In this document: positions 52,398 to 63,493 of the stretch, one piece after another | Layout: every line of letters begins with the position of its first letter | Numbering within the stretch: the first letter of the stretch is position 1 | NCBI RefSeq assembly: GCF_001591005.1 | Contig: NZ_BCTY01000013.1 | Coordinates: 1-64,000, forward strand | Direction: 5' to 3' | From: Sphingomonas sanguinis NBRC 13937 | GTDB taxonomy: Bacteria; Pseudomonadota; Alphaproteobacteria; Sphingomonadales; Sphingomonadaceae | Length of the DNA: 64,000 bases | Notes under the pieces: generated by a model | The model's input: only the letters and a program-made list of their open reading frames with translations | The model's database searches: none | Told to the model about the DNA's origin: nothing | Translations under genes and position numbers: made by a program

Positions 52398-52595
52398 CCC
52401 TCTCCCCTGGGAAGGGGAGAGGGTTAGCGGAGCTTGCCAGCCTGCTGGCTAGCGCAGCTTGGGTGAGGGGTCGTGCGAGCCTTTGGGTCGCGCTTGCTCA
52501 CGCGAGCATTCACCCCTCATCCAGCTCCGACTAAGCCTTTGCATTCGCAAAGACCAAGTCTGCGCACCCCTCTCCCCTCAAAGAGGGGCGAGGGG
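52398..52595. repeat. Multi-hairpin intergenic region between bamD and recN
   Basis: About 320 bp without a gene, full of inverted repeats: CCCTCTCCCC/GGGGAGAGGG (52398-52423), GCCAG/CTGGC near 52440, TGAGGGGT/ACCCCTCA (52464-52471 and 52512-52519) enclosing a further imperfect stem, CTTTGC/GCAAAG near 52537, and a 13-bp arm pair CCCCTCTCCCCTC/GAGGGGCGAGGGG with one mismatch (52567-52595). It shares its core with the element at 41-63. The far end may contain the recN promoter. Confidence 0.7.
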
Positions 52596-52705
52596 AGACA
52601 TTGGCTTAGCGGTCGATTGGCTGCACGCCTCACCCCCGAACAAATCGGGATCATTTTCGTCGCGGGGGATAACATCGCGCGGCGTTTGCCTTTATATCGC
52701 GCGCC

Positions 52706-54370
52706 ATGCTGACCGCGCTGTCCATTCGTGATGTCGTCCTGATCGAGGCGCTGGACCTCGATTTCGGCCGTGGCCTGGGCGTCCTGACGGGCGAAACGGG
52801 GGCGGGCAAGTCGATCCTGCTCGACGCATTGGGCCTGGCGCTGGGCGGGCGCGGCGATAGCGGACTGGTCCGCCACGGCGCGGGACAGGCGATCGTCACC
52901 GCCAGTTTCGAGCCCCCTGCCCCCGACAGCCGCCTGTCGCTGATTCTGGACGAAGCCGGGATCGAGGTCGAACCCGGCGAGCCGCTGATCGTCCGCCGTC
53001 AGGTCAAGGCCGATGGCGGCAGCCGGGGCTTCGTCAACAGCCAGCCCGCCTCCGCCGCCCTGCTCCGCGAAATCGCGCCCTTCCTGGTCGAGATTCACGG
53101 CCAGCATGACGATCGCGGCTTGTTGAACCCGCGCGGCCACCGGATGATGCTCGACAGCTTCGGGCGGATCGACACCCATGCCGTCGGCGTCGCCTGGGCC
53201 GCCTTGCGCGAGGCGGAGACCGCATTGGCGACCGCACGTGACGAGATCGAGACGGCGGCGCGCGACCGCGAATGGCTGGAACATGCGGTCGCCGAACTCA
53301 CCAAGCTTTCCCCCGAACCCGGCGAGGAAGAGACGCTGGCCGATCGCCGCCGCACCATGCAGCGTTCGGAGAAGATCGCGGGCGAACTCGGCGCGATCGA
53401 CGAGCATCTGCAGGGCTCGGACGGAGCCTTGGCGGGCCTGCGCCAAGCCGCCCGCGTGCTGGAGCGGATCGGTGAGGATCACCCGGCGCTGGCCGACGCG
53501 CTCGCCGCGATCGACCGCGCGGTGATCGAGGCGTCGCTGGCCGAGGAGCGGCTGATCGAGGCGCAGCGCGAGCTGGCCTATGATCCCCGCGCACTGGAGG
53601 AGGACGAAGCGCGGCTGTTCGAGCTGCGCGGCATGGCGCGCAAGCACCGGGTCCAGCCCGACGATCTGGCCTCGCTGACCGAACAGCTACAGGGGCGGCT
53701 GGAGCGGCTCGATGCGGGCGAGGAAGGCATCGGACGGCTGGAGGCGGCGGTCGCCACCGCCCGCGCCGCCTATGACAAGGTCGCCGCGCAAGTCTCGACC
53801 GCCCGGGCCGCCGCTGCCGAACGGCTGGACCAAGCGGTGAAGAACGAACTTGCGCCCCTGAAGCTCGACGCCGCGCGCTTCCGCACCGTCGTCGCCCCGG
53901 TCGAGTCGGGCGGCTGGTCGGCGGCGGGCAAGGACCGGGTGGAATTCGAGATTTCGACCAATCCCGGCGCCCCCTTCGCGCCCCTGATGAAGATCGCCAG
54001 CGGCGGCGAATTGTCGCGCTTTATCCTGGCGCTGAAGGTCGCGCTGGCCGAGGAAGGCGGCGCATCCACCATGATCTTCGACGAGATCGATCGCGGCGTG
54101 GGCGGCGCGGTCGCCTCGGCGATCGGTGACCGGCTGCACCGCCTGGCGCAGCGGACCCAGCTGCTTGTCGTCACGCACAGCCCGCAGGTCGCGGCGCGCG
54201 GGGCCGCGCATCTGCTGATCGCCAAGAGCCATGACGGCACCGTCACCCGCACCGGCGTGCGCCGCCTGAGCGAAGCCGAGCGGCGCGAGGAGATCGCCCG
54301 CATGCTGTCCGGCGCGACCATTACCGACGAAGCGCGCGCCCAGGCCGACAGACTGTTGGAGTCCCACTGA
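52706..54370 (+). CDS. recN: DNA repair protein RecN
   Basis: A 554-aa SMC-like ATPase for double-strand break repair. Walker A GETGAGKSILLDALGL, the long helical middle (about residues 155-360) with repeated Glu/Arg/Ala heptads, then the signature SGGELSRFILALK and Walker B TMIFDEIDRGVGG. Normal length. Only a short hypothetical gene separates it from ligA on the same strand. Confidence 0.96.
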   Translation: MLTALSIRDVVLIEALDLDFGRGLGVLTGETGAGKSILLDALGLALGGRGDSGLVRHGAGQAIVTASFEPPAPDSRLSLILDEAGIEVEPGEPLIVRRQVKADGGSRGFVNSQPASAALLREIAPFLVEIHGQHDDRGLLNPRGHRMMLDSFGRIDTHAVGVAWAALREAETALATARDEIETAARDREWLEHAVAELTKLSPEPGEEETLADRRRTMQRSEKIAGELGAIDEHLQGSDGALAGLRQAARVLERIGEDHPALADALAAIDRAVIEASLAEERLIEAQRELAYDPRALEEDEARLFELRGMARKHRVQPDDLASLTEQLQGRLERLDAGEEGIGRLEAAVATARAAYDKVAAQVSTARAAAAERLDQAVKNELAPLKLDAARFRTVVAPVESGGWSAAGKDRVEFEISTNPGAPFAPLMKIASGGELSRFILALKVALAEEGGASTMIFDEIDRGVGGAVASAIGDRLHRLAQRTQLLVVTHSPQVAARGAAHLLIAKSHDGTVTRTGVRRLSEAERREEIARMLSGATITDEARAQADRLLESH

Positions 54371-54460
54371 CAATTAGTGGAAAATTATTTTATACACGAT
54401 ACGTGCTTGTGGTAGGACGGAAACGCCGGAATGTTTTCGTGATCCCATTGGACGTAGCCG

Positions 54461-54694
54461 ATGCTGAGCCGACTGACTTCTTCTCCCATGCCGCCCAGCG
54501 CAAACGATATGACCGCGTTGCTGGCGGGGCTTCAGTCTTGTCTGGCGCTGGCGGACAAGCTCGACCTGTCTCGCGTCGCGATCCATATCGACGAGGCGCG
54601 CTGCTGGCTCCTCGAAAATGGTTGTGACGTCAACGAGTTGCCCTGCGCGACGCCGAAATCCTTCATGCCGTCCGGCGCCGCTCCCCTATCTTGA
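54461..54694 (+). CDS. Small hypothetical protein
   Basis: A 77-aa reading frame in the gap between recN and ligA. The part from TALLAGLQSCLALADKLDLS through VAIHIDEARCWLLENG has the look of a real amphipathic helical protein and resembles short uncharacterised sphingomonad proteins I have seen in similar form. The C-terminal tail is low complexity. ATGs at 54461, 54488 and 54509 are all possible and none has a good ribosome site. Function unknown. Confidence 0.4.
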   Translation: MLSRLTSSPMPPSANDMTALLAGLQSCLALADKLDLSRVAIHIDEARCWLLENGCDVNELPCATPKSFMPSGAAPLS

Positions 54695-54754
54695 CCCGGT
54701 GTGGGCCGGCGCATCGCCGCGCGTCCTGACGTCCTTCGCACGCTGCTACCTTGA

Positions 54755-56926
<2,172 letters not shown>

Positions 56927-56930
56927 TCAT

Positions 56931-56964
56931 GGCCGGATCGTGACCGCACCGTCACGATCCGGCC
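56931..56964. terminator. 14-bp perfect hairpin after ligA
   Basis: Arms GGCCGGATCGTGAC (56931-56944) and GTCACGATCCGGCC (56951-56964) with a 6-nt loop, 5 nt beyond the ligA stop. No T-tract, so it would act as a stem-type or factor-assisted terminator. The rest of the 300-bp gap before the receptor gene holds no gene; its AT-richer part near 57020 and 57130 may carry the receptor promoter. Confidence 0.55.
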
Positions 56965-57228
56965 CAGGGGCGGACCGGACCAGCACGAACGGCACGACAA
57001 GCGCAGCCCGCCAGATCGCCAAAATTATACAGTCAGAAGAGCGGGATAGCCGCGTTACCGCTCCCATCACCGTTGCCAAACTGCAACGCCTCGACACGGA
57101 GTGAACCGCCCCCTGTCGCCAGCGCGAACTTTGTAACATAATGGCAATGTTCGTAGCGCAGGGGCACGCTCAACCGAGCCGAAAGACGGCCGGACCGCGC
57201 CGCTTCGCGCGCGAAAAGGGGACCATTT

Positions 57229-59778
57229 ATGCGCACTACTCTGCTTCTGGGCACGGCTGTCGCCGCGCTCGCCTTTCCTTCGGTCGCGTTCGCCCAGTCG
57301 ACCGGCTCGGCCGAAGTCGAAGACGTCGTCGTCACCGGCCAGCGTGGACCGGCCAGCGTCAACGGCATCCAGATCCCGGATACGCCCAAGGCGAAGGCCG
57401 TCATCACCCAGGAGCTGATCGATCGCCGCGCACCGGGTCAGTCGATCCTCGACACCATCAACCAGATCCCGGGCGTCAGCTTCACCAACTCGGACGCCTA
57501 TGGCTCGTCGGGCGGCCAGATCCGCATCCGTGGCTTTGACGGCAACCGCATCTCGCTGACTTTCGACGGCATTCCGCTGAACGATTCGGGCAACTACGCC
57601 ATCTACTCGAACCAGCAGCTCGACCCCGAGCTGATCGAGCAGGTGAACGTCAACTTCGGCGCGACCGACGTCGACTCGCCGACTGCCAGCGCCTCGGGCG
57701 GCACGGTCAACTATCGCTCGCTTATCCCGACCGACGATCGTCATGCCGTTGCGGTCTATTCGCACGGCACCAACGACATGAACCGCGTGTTCGGTCTGTT
57801 GAACCTCGGCCAGCTGACCTCGTTCGGCACCAAGGCATGGGTGTCGGCCAGCAACCAGCGCTACAACCAGTTCCGCGGTCCGGGCGAAATCCACAAGAGC
57901 CAGTTCAACGGCAAGATTTATCAGCCGATCGGCAGCAACGGCGACTTCATCTCGCTGGCTGCGCACTACAACGAAAACCGCAACAACTTCTACAGCAACC
58001 CCAGCCTGGGCAACATCCGCACCGTGCTCGGCACCGGTGTGGTCCCGACCACCGGCATTTCGCCCGCCACGCCCTACACGCTCGATCTGAACCGCGATCA
58101 GTATGACACGGTGTTCAACAACACCTCGTCGCTGTACCGCTACGACGCCACCTGCACCCTGCCCTCGGGCAATGCGGCGCGCGGCAACAACACCACGCAG
58201 GACGATCGCAGCACCTGCGGCAACTATTACGGCTACAACGCCAACCCGTCGAACACCGGCAACGTCCGCCTGAACTCGCGCTGGACGCTGAGCGACAAGC
58301 TGCTGTTCACCTTCGACGGCGCCTACTCGTTCACCCGCGCCAATGGCGGCGGCACGGCGGTGTTCTCGGAGCGTGACGGCTTCCTGCAGAACGTCTACAC
58401 CAACCAGTATACCCGCGTCGGTGCGGGCATCGCGGCGGGTGCCGATCTGAACGGCGACGGCGATGCGCTGGATTATGTCCGCGTCTACTTCCCGTCGAAC
58501 ACCCGGACGCAGCGCTTCACCGCGATTGCGGGCCTGCGCTATCAAATCAACGATGATAACCTGGTGCGTATCGCCTATACCTGGGACCGCGCACGTCACC
58601 GTCAGACCGGCGAAGCCAGCCTGCTGACCCCGTGGGGCGATCCCCGCGAGCCGTTCAGCGCCCTCGACGGCGAAGGCCCCTATGCGGTCAAGGACGCAGC
58701 GGGCAACGTGCTGAACAAGCGCAACCGCCTGTCCTACGCGATCCTGCACCAGATCTCGGGCGAATATCGCGGCTCGTTCTTCGAGGACCGCTTCAAGGTT
58801 GCCCTCGGCCTGCGCGCTCCGTTCTTCCGCCGCAATCTGACCAACTATTGCTGGACGATCTCGGGCAGCTCGAACGATGCCTATTGCACGTCGCAGACCG
58901 CGGCACAGGTTCGTGCGCTCGACGCCACGCTCCCTAACGTGCAGCTGGCGGCCCCGTACAAGAACCGCATCGAGACCTACAGCGCGCTTCTGCCGAACGT
59001 CGGCTACACCTATAACTTCACCAGCACGGTGAGCATGTTCGGCAGCTACTCGAAGGGCTATTCGGTGCCGCGCACCGACAACCTGTACGGGTTTGACGAC
59101 GTCGAGATCTCGCCGGTCGCGGCGGTGAAGCCGGAAAAGACGGACTCGTTCGACCTGGGCCTGCGCTACACCTCGCGCCTGATCCAGGCGCAGGTCGCCG
59201 GTTGGTACATCAAGTATGACAACCGCATCATCTCGTCGCTGGTTCAGCTCGATGGCGGCGGCACGCTGAATATCGACCGCAACGTCGGCGCGACCAAGAC
59301 CAAGGGTATCGACGCCAGCCTGGGCATCAACCCCAGCAAGCACTTCTCGATCTACGGTTTCGTGTCGTACCTCGACTCTGAACTGCTGCAGGATGCGATC
59401 AACCCGGCCAATGGCCAGGTGCTCGCCGCCACCAAGGGCAAGTTCGTCGTCGAGACGCCGAAGTGGCAATATGGCGGTCGCGCCCAGTTCCGCTTCGATC
59501 CGGTCTCGTTCGGCATCCAGGCCAAGCATACCGGCGACCGTTTCGTGACGGACGTCAACGATCTGATCAGCAAGGGCTATACCCTGGTCGATCTGGACGC
59601 GCGGTTCAGCATGGCTTCGCTGGGCCTGAAGGACACCTTCTTCCAGCTGAACGTGTCGAACCTGCTGAAGGAGCGTTACTTCGGCAACCTCAGCACCGGC
59701 ACCACCAACACCAGCACGACGCGCTACACCTTCGGCGCGCCGCGCACCTTCATCGGGTCGATCCACTTCGGCTTCTAA
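57229..59778 (+). CDS. TonB-dependent outer-membrane receptor
   Basis: An 849-aa outer-membrane channel energised by TonB. Signal peptide RTTLLLGTAVAALAFPSVAFA, a plug domain (ILDTINQIPGVSFTNSD, GQIRIRGFDGNRISLTFDGI, EQVNVNFGATDVDSPTASAS) and a barrel that ends in a C-terminal Phe (RTFIGSIHFGF). The Ton box is likely the EVEDVVVTGQ stretch after the signal. Cys pairs sit in two predicted extracellular loops. Its substrate is unknown; it is not preceded by a cobalamin riboswitch, so B12 uptake is not implied. Codon usage looks strongly optimised. Confidence 0.94.
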   Translation: MRTTLLLGTAVAALAFPSVAFAQSTGSAEVEDVVVTGQRGPASVNGIQIPDTPKAKAVITQELIDRRAPGQSILDTINQIPGVSFTNSDAYGSSGGQIRIRGFDGNRISLTFDGIPLNDSGNYAIYSNQQLDPELIEQVNVNFGATDVDSPTASASGGTVNYRSLIPTDDRHAVAVYSHGTNDMNRVFGLLNLGQLTSFGTKAWVSASNQRYNQFRGPGEIHKSQFNGKIYQPIGSNGDFISLAAHYNENRNNFYSNPSLGNIRTVLGTGVVPTTGISPATPYTLDLNRDQYDTVFNNTSSLYRYDATCTLPSGNAARGNNTTQDDRSTCGNYYGYNANPSNTGNVRLNSRWTLSDKLLFTFDGAYSFTRANGGGTAVFSERDGFLQNVYTNQYTRVGAGIAAGADLNGDGDALDYVRVYFPSNTRTQRFTAIAGLRYQINDDNLVRIAYTWDRARHRQTGEASLLTPWGDPREPFSALDGEGPYAVKDAAGNVLNKRNRLSYAILHQISGEYRGSFFEDRFKVALGLRAPFFRRNLTNYCWTISGSSNDAYCTSQTAAQVRALDATLPNVQLAAPYKNRIETYSALLPNVGYTYNFTSTVSMFGSYSKGYSVPRTDNLYGFDDVEISPVAAVKPEKTDSFDLGLRYTSRLIQAQVAGWYIKYDNRIISSLVQLDGGGTLNIDRNVGATKTKGIDASLGINPSKHFSIYGFVSYLDSELLQDAINPANGQVLAATKGKFVVETPKWQYGGRAQFRFDPVSFGIQAKHTGDRFVTDVNDLISKGYTLVDLDARFSMASLGLKDTFFQLNVSNLLKERYFGNLSTGTTNTSTTRYTFGAPRTFIGSIHFGF

Positions 59779-59803
59779 GCCGAGGCGTCAGAGACGACCT
59801 TCG

Positions 59804-59842
59804 GGGCCGCCCCTCCTTCGGGAAGGGCGGCCCTTCTTTTTT
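59804..59842 (+). terminator. Intrinsic terminator of the TonB receptor gene
   Basis: A 9-bp stem GGGCCGCCC/GGGCGGCCC (59804-59812 and 59825-59833) capped by TCC/GGA and a TTCG tetraloop, followed by CTTTTTT-type T-rich sequence to 59842. A strong canonical terminator about 25 nt beyond the stop codon, which suggests that the kinase gene is transcribed separately. Confidence 0.93.
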
Positions 59843-59897
59843 GCCCCTTCCCCAATCTTTGCCCTTGCCCCTCAGGCCGTGTAGACGTCACCCGGCC

Positions 59898-61037
59898 ATG
59901 GCCATGAACTCGCCCGTCGCGACAGCTTCCGCGTCCTCCGCCGCCACCGATCAACCCTCGGTCCGGCCGTTTTTCGAGAATAAGGCGCGTGCCTTCTGGA
60001 CGCTGCAGGCGGTCGGCTGGTCGGGCTATCTGGTCCAGCGATCGGTCGTGGGCGTGTCCAACGGCTTTTCGCTCGAGAAGATCATCCCGATCATCATCGA
60101 GGCGATCCTGGGCTATTGCATCACCCTGCTGCTCTCGACGCTGTACGGCTATTACCGGCGCATCCCGCGCCTGATGGGGGTATTCCTGACGCTGGCGACG
60201 CTGGCGGCGGCGACCTTCCTCTATGCCGCGCTCAACGCCTTTTCCTTCTCGTTCATCACCACGACACAGCCGGGCGTCACCGTCTCGCTGCTGCTGGGCA
60301 ATTTGTTCATCACCTTTGAGGTGCTGGCGGGCTGGTCGGCGCTGTATTTCGCGATCAACTATTATCTGATCGTCGAGAGCCAGATCGACGAGATGCGCGC
60401 GCTGGAGCTCCAGGCCTCGACCGCGCAGCTGGCGATGCTGCGCTATCAGCTGAACCCGCATTTCCTGTTCAACACGCTCAACTCGATCTCGACGCTCGTG
60501 CTGCTGAAACAGACCGAGCGGGCCAATGCGATGTTAAGCCGGCTGTCAGCCTTCCTCCGCTACACGCTGGCGAATGAGCCCACGGCGCATGTGACCGTGG
60601 CGCAAGAGGTTGAAACGCTGAAACTCTATCTCGAAATCGAAAAGATGCGCTTCGAGGATCGCCTGCGCCCGAGTTTCGAGATCGACCCGCGGGCCGAGCG
60701 CGCGCGCTTGCCCTCGCTGCTGCTGCAACCGCTGGTCGAGAATGCCATCAAATACGCCGTCACGCCGCAGGAGGAAGGCGCGGAAATTCGCGTCGATGTG
60801 CGACTGGTCGGGCAACGGGTGCGGATCGCCGTATCCGATACCGGCCCCGGCTTGCACGAAATCCGCCATTCCTCAAGCGTTTCGACCGGCGTTGGACTGT
60901 CCAATATCCGCGAACGGCTGGCCCAGGCTTATGGCCCGGACCACCGGTTCGAATCCCGCTCCGCGCCGGCTGGAGGCTTCTCGGTCGAGATCGAGATCCC
61001 CTTCCAGCTTGAGAATGTGAACAGAGAGGCCGCATGA
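59898..61037 (+). CDS. LytS/YehU-type sensor histidine kinase
   Basis: A 379-aa membrane histidine kinase. About four hydrophobic segments (residues 40-160, for example IIPIIIEAILGYCITLLLS), then the HisKA_7TM/His_kinase motif QLNPHFLFNTLNSIS with phospho-acceptor His188, and an HATPase domain (LLQPLVENAIKYAVTPQ, VSDTGPGLHE, STGVGLSNIRERLAQAYG). It should phosphorylate the LytTR regulator whose ATG overlaps its stop. The signal is unknown. A second ATG at 59904 is possible. Confidence 0.93.
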   Translation: MAMNSPVATASASSAATDQPSVRPFFENKARAFWTLQAVGWSGYLVQRSVVGVSNGFSLEKIIPIIIEAILGYCITLLLSTLYGYYRRIPRLMGVFLTLATLAAATFLYAALNAFSFSFITTTQPGVTVSLLLGNLFITFEVLAGWSALYFAINYYLIVESQIDEMRALELQASTAQLAMLRYQLNPHFLFNTLNSISTLVLLKQTERANAMLSRLSAFLRYTLANEPTAHVTVAQEVETLKLYLEIEKMRFEDRLRPSFEIDPRAERARLPSLLLQPLVENAIKYAVTPQEEGAEIRVDVRLVGQRVRIAVSDTGPGLHEIRHSSSVSTGVGLSNIRERLAQAYGPDHRFESRSAPAGGFSVEIEIPFQLENVNREAA

Positions 61038-61831
61038 CCATCCGCACCATCCTCGTCGACGACGAGCCCCTGGCGATCCAGGGACTGGAGATCCGTCTCC
61101 AGGCGCACGAAGACGTCGAGATTATCGAGCGCTGCTCGAACGGGCGCGAGGCGATCCGCGCGATCAAGACGCACAAGCCCGACCTCGTCTTCCTCGACAT
61201 CCAGATGCCGGGTTTCGACGGCTTTTCGGTGATCCAGGGCCTGATGGAGGTCGAGCCGCCGCTGTTCGTCTTCGTCACCGCCTATTCCGACCATGCCCTG
61301 CGTGCGTTTGAGGCGCAGGCGGTCGATTATCTGATGAAGCCGGTCGAGGAAGCACGGCTGGCCGATACGCTCGACCGCGTGCGCCAGCGGCTGAACGAGA
61401 AGCGCGGTGCCGGCGAGGTCGAGAAGCTGAAGGAAGTGCTGGCCGAACATGCCCCCGACGCGGTGACCGACCTGAACGAGGGCGGCGAAGTGGCGTCGAG
61501 CCGATTCGAGAAGCTCATCAACATCAAGGACCGCGGCCAGATCTTCCGCGTCGATGTCGACACGATCGAGATGATCGAGGCGGCGGGCGACTATATGGTC
61601 ATCAACACCGGCGACAATTCGCTGGTCCTGCGCGAGACGATGAAGGACTTGGAAAAGCGGCTGGACCCGCGGCGTTTCCAGCGGGTGCACCGCTCGACCA
61701 TCGTGAACCTGGACCTGGTGAAACAGGTGAAGCCGCACACCAATGGCGAATGCTTCCTGCTGCTCGAATCGGGCGCGCAGGTGAAGGTGTCGCGCAGCTA
61801 CCGCGACGTGGTGGCGCGGTTCGTTCACTAA
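61034..61831 (+). CDS. LytTR-family response regulator
   Basis: A 265-aa regulator with a receiver domain (ILVDDEPLAIQGLEIRLQAH; phospho-acceptor Asp55 in VFLDIQMPGFDG; Lys in YLMKPVEEA) and a C-terminal LytTR DNA-binding domain (GQIFRVDVDTIEMIEAAGDY, RRFQRVHRSTIVNLDLVKQV). Coupled to the kinase by a 4-nt overlap. Targets cannot be identified here; the upstream receptor gene is a candidate. Confidence 0.95.
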   Translation: MTIRTILVDDEPLAIQGLEIRLQAHEDVEIIERCSNGREAIRAIKTHKPDLVFLDIQMPGFDGFSVIQGLMEVEPPLFVFVTAYSDHALRAFEAQAVDYLMKPVEEARLADTLDRVRQRLNEKRGAGEVEKLKEVLAEHAPDAVTDLNEGGEVASSRFEKLINIKDRGQIFRVDVDTIEMIEAAGDYMVINTGDNSLVLRETMKDLEKRLDPRRFQRVHRSTIVNLDLVKQVKPHTNGECFLLLESGAQVKVSRSYRDVVARFVH

Positions 61832-61836
61832 AAAAG

Positions 61837-61956
61837 TTCCTCCCCCTGTAAGGGGTGGGGGACCAGCGAAGCTGGTGGAGGAGTGTCCCGCTATCGAGAG
61901 GGTGACACCCCTCCGTCAGGCCTAACGGCCTGCCACCTCCCCTTACAGGGGAGGAA
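61837..61956. repeat. Four-way cloverleaf element between response regulator and queE
   Basis: An outer stem pairs TTCCTCCCC-TGTAAGGGG (61837-61855, one bulged C) with CCCCTTACA-GGGGAGGAA (61939-61956). It encloses three hairpins: ACCAGC/GCTGGT (61862-61876), an 11-bp arm pair GGAGGAGTGTC/GACACCCCTCC with one mismatch (61877-61887 and 61904-61914), and CAGGCC/GGCCTG with a TAAC loop (61917-61932). It sits between converging stop codons and ends 8 nt from the queE stop. Confidence 0.85.
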
Positions 61957-61963
61957 TTTGATA

Positions 61964-62596
61964 TTACCGCAACCCCAGCATCTTGTGCGTCTGGAGCGTC
62001 AGCCGCCAGCGCGGTCGGTCCATCACCACCCCGATGCACGCCTCGCGGTTTTCGTCCGCGCGCGGATCGTCGAGCGGCTGGAGCAGATGGTTGGCGAAGT
62101 CCCAGGCTTCGACCTCGGACGGGTCAATCCCCGCCTGCGGCCAGACCAGCTTCAGCTCGTTGCCCGAACGCTGGACGACCTCCGACCCCGCCTTGGGGCT
62201 TATGCACACCCAGTCTATGCCCGGATGCGCCGCGATGGTGCCGTTGCTCTCGATCGCGATGAAGAACCCCGCCGCGTGGAGTGCATCGACCAGGGCGTCG
62301 TCGACCTGAAGCATCGGTTCGCCCCCGGTCAGCACAACGAAGCGCTCCTCCCGCGACTCGCCCCAGAAGCCCTCGACCGCCGCGATCAGTGCCTCCGCAT
62401 CGGCGAAACGCCCCCCGCCCAGGCCATCAACGCCGACGAAATCGGTGTCGCAGAAGCGGCAGATGGCGCTGGCCCGGTCCTGCTCGCGGCCCGACCACAG
62501 GTTGCAGCCCGCAAAGCGCACGAACACCGCGCGCCGCCCGGCCTGCACGCCTTCGCCCTGAAGCGTCAGGAACATTTCCTTGACGGCATAGCTCAT
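61964..62596 (-). CDS. queE: 7-carboxy-7-deazaguanine synthase
   Basis: Radical-SAM enzyme that makes 7-carboxy-7-deazaguanine from 6-carboxy-tetrahydropterin on the way to queuosine (210 aa). The cluster cysteines follow CX14CX2C (AGCNLWSG...CRFCDT), the variant spacing of this family, not CX3CX2C. TLQGEGVQAGRRAVFVRFAG and VLTGGEPMLQVD are also conserved. It is 4 nt after queC, forming the queC-queE unit. Confidence 0.95.
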   Translation of the reverse strand: MSYAVKEMFLTLQGEGVQAGRRAVFVRFAGCNLWSGREQDRASAICRFCDTDFVGVDGLGGGRFADAEALIAAVEGFWGESREERFVVLTGGEPMLQVDDALVDALHAAGFFIAIESNGTIAAHPGIDWVCISPKAGSEVVQRSGNELKLVWPQAGIDPSEVEAWDFANHLLQPLDDPRADENREACIGVVMDRPRWRLTLQTHKMLGLR

Positions 62597-62600
62597 CGGC

Positions 62601-63296
62601 TCAGCCCTGCGGCTTGACCGCATAGGCGGTGGGATCGGGGATGCCCGCTTCCTCGAAACCCTTGGACCGCAGGCGGCAGCTGTCGCAGCGGCCGCAATGC
62701 AGCCCGCCCGGTGCCGGGTCGTAGCAGGACCAGCTCAGCCCCATGTCGACGCCCAGCCGCGCGCCCTCGCGCACGATATCGGCCTTGGTCATGTGCTGGA
62801 GCGGCGCGTGGATTTTGAACGGCTGGCCCTCGACACCCGCCTTGGTCGCGATCTCGGCCAGCCCCTCGAAGGCGGAAATGAACTCGGGGCGGCAATCGGG
62901 ATAGCCCGAATAGTCGAGCGCGTTGACGCCGATGAACAGGTCGCGCGCGCCCGCCGCCTCGGCCCAACCCAGCGCCAGGCTGAGGAAGATCGTGTTGCGT
63001 GCAGGGACATAGGTGACCGGAATGCCCGGCTGCACGCCGTCCTTGGGCACGTCGATATCGGCGGTCAGCGCCGATCCGCCGAATGCGGAGAGGTCGAGCG
63101 GCAGAATGATGTGCCGTTCGGCACCCAATTCGTGCGCGACTCGCCGGGCAGCGGCGAGTTCGATCTGGTGGCGCTGGTTATAGTCCACCGAGAGGGCGAG
63201 GATGCGGTAGCCTGCGGCCTTGGCCGAGGCGGCGGAAATCATCGAGTCCAGCCCGCCCGAAACGAGCACGACCGCCATGGGAGCAGAAGATGTCAT
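62601..63296 (-). CDS. queC: 7-cyano-7-deazaguanine synthase
   Basis: ATP-dependent conversion of 7-carboxy-7-deazaguanine with ammonia to preQ0 (231 aa). PP-loop [49 protein letters not shown], and the C-terminal zinc ligands [20 protein letters not shown]. The start ATG at 63296 is chosen; a second at 63278 (MAVVLVSGG) is possible. Upstream, about 200 bp to the ABC-2 gene, is non-coding and carries a palindrome near 63361-63387. Confidence 0.95.
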   Translation of the reverse strand: MTSSAPMAVVLVSGGLDSMISAASAKAAGYRILALSVDYNQRHQIELAAARRVAHELGAERHIILPLDLSAFGGSALTADIDVPKDGVQPGIPVTYVPARNTIFLSLALGWAEAAGARDLFIGVNALDYSGYPDCRPEFISAFEGLAEIATKAGVEGQPFKIHAPLQHMTKADIVREGARLGVDMGLSWSCYDPAPGGLHCGRCDSCRLRSKGFEEAGIPDPTAYAVKPQG

Positions 63297-63471
63297 GATG
63301 CTGCCCGCGCTACGCCGATTGGCGCGCGGTTGCAATGCCGGGGATCATGGAGGGAAGAAGCGGCGGGACGGCAAAGCCGATCCCGCCAAGGACCTGACCG
63401 GGCATGCTGGACCCGGGCGAGGGAGATTCCGCTGCTGGAGCAGAGCCCTCTTGTAGCAACAGGATGGTTAA

Positions 63472-63493
63472 AAAACGGAAAAGCTGATCCGTT
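63472..63493 (-). terminator. Intrinsic terminator of the ABC-2 permease gene
   Basis: On the minus strand directly after the stop codon: AAACGGA pairs with TCCGTTT around a 6-nt loop, followed by a T-run (63472-63477). Short but canonical; it separates the ABC transporter operon from queC. Confidence 0.6.

Noticed and set aside
57067..59766. 899-codon open frame antisense to the TonB receptor
   Set aside because: Produced by the strong codon bias of the receptor gene; the translation is low complexity (Val/Arg/Gly/Ala-rich) with no start context.
63220..63456. Plus-strand open frame between queC and the ABC-2 gene
   Set aside because: It starts within queC antisense, contains a palindrome and has no recognisable protein features.
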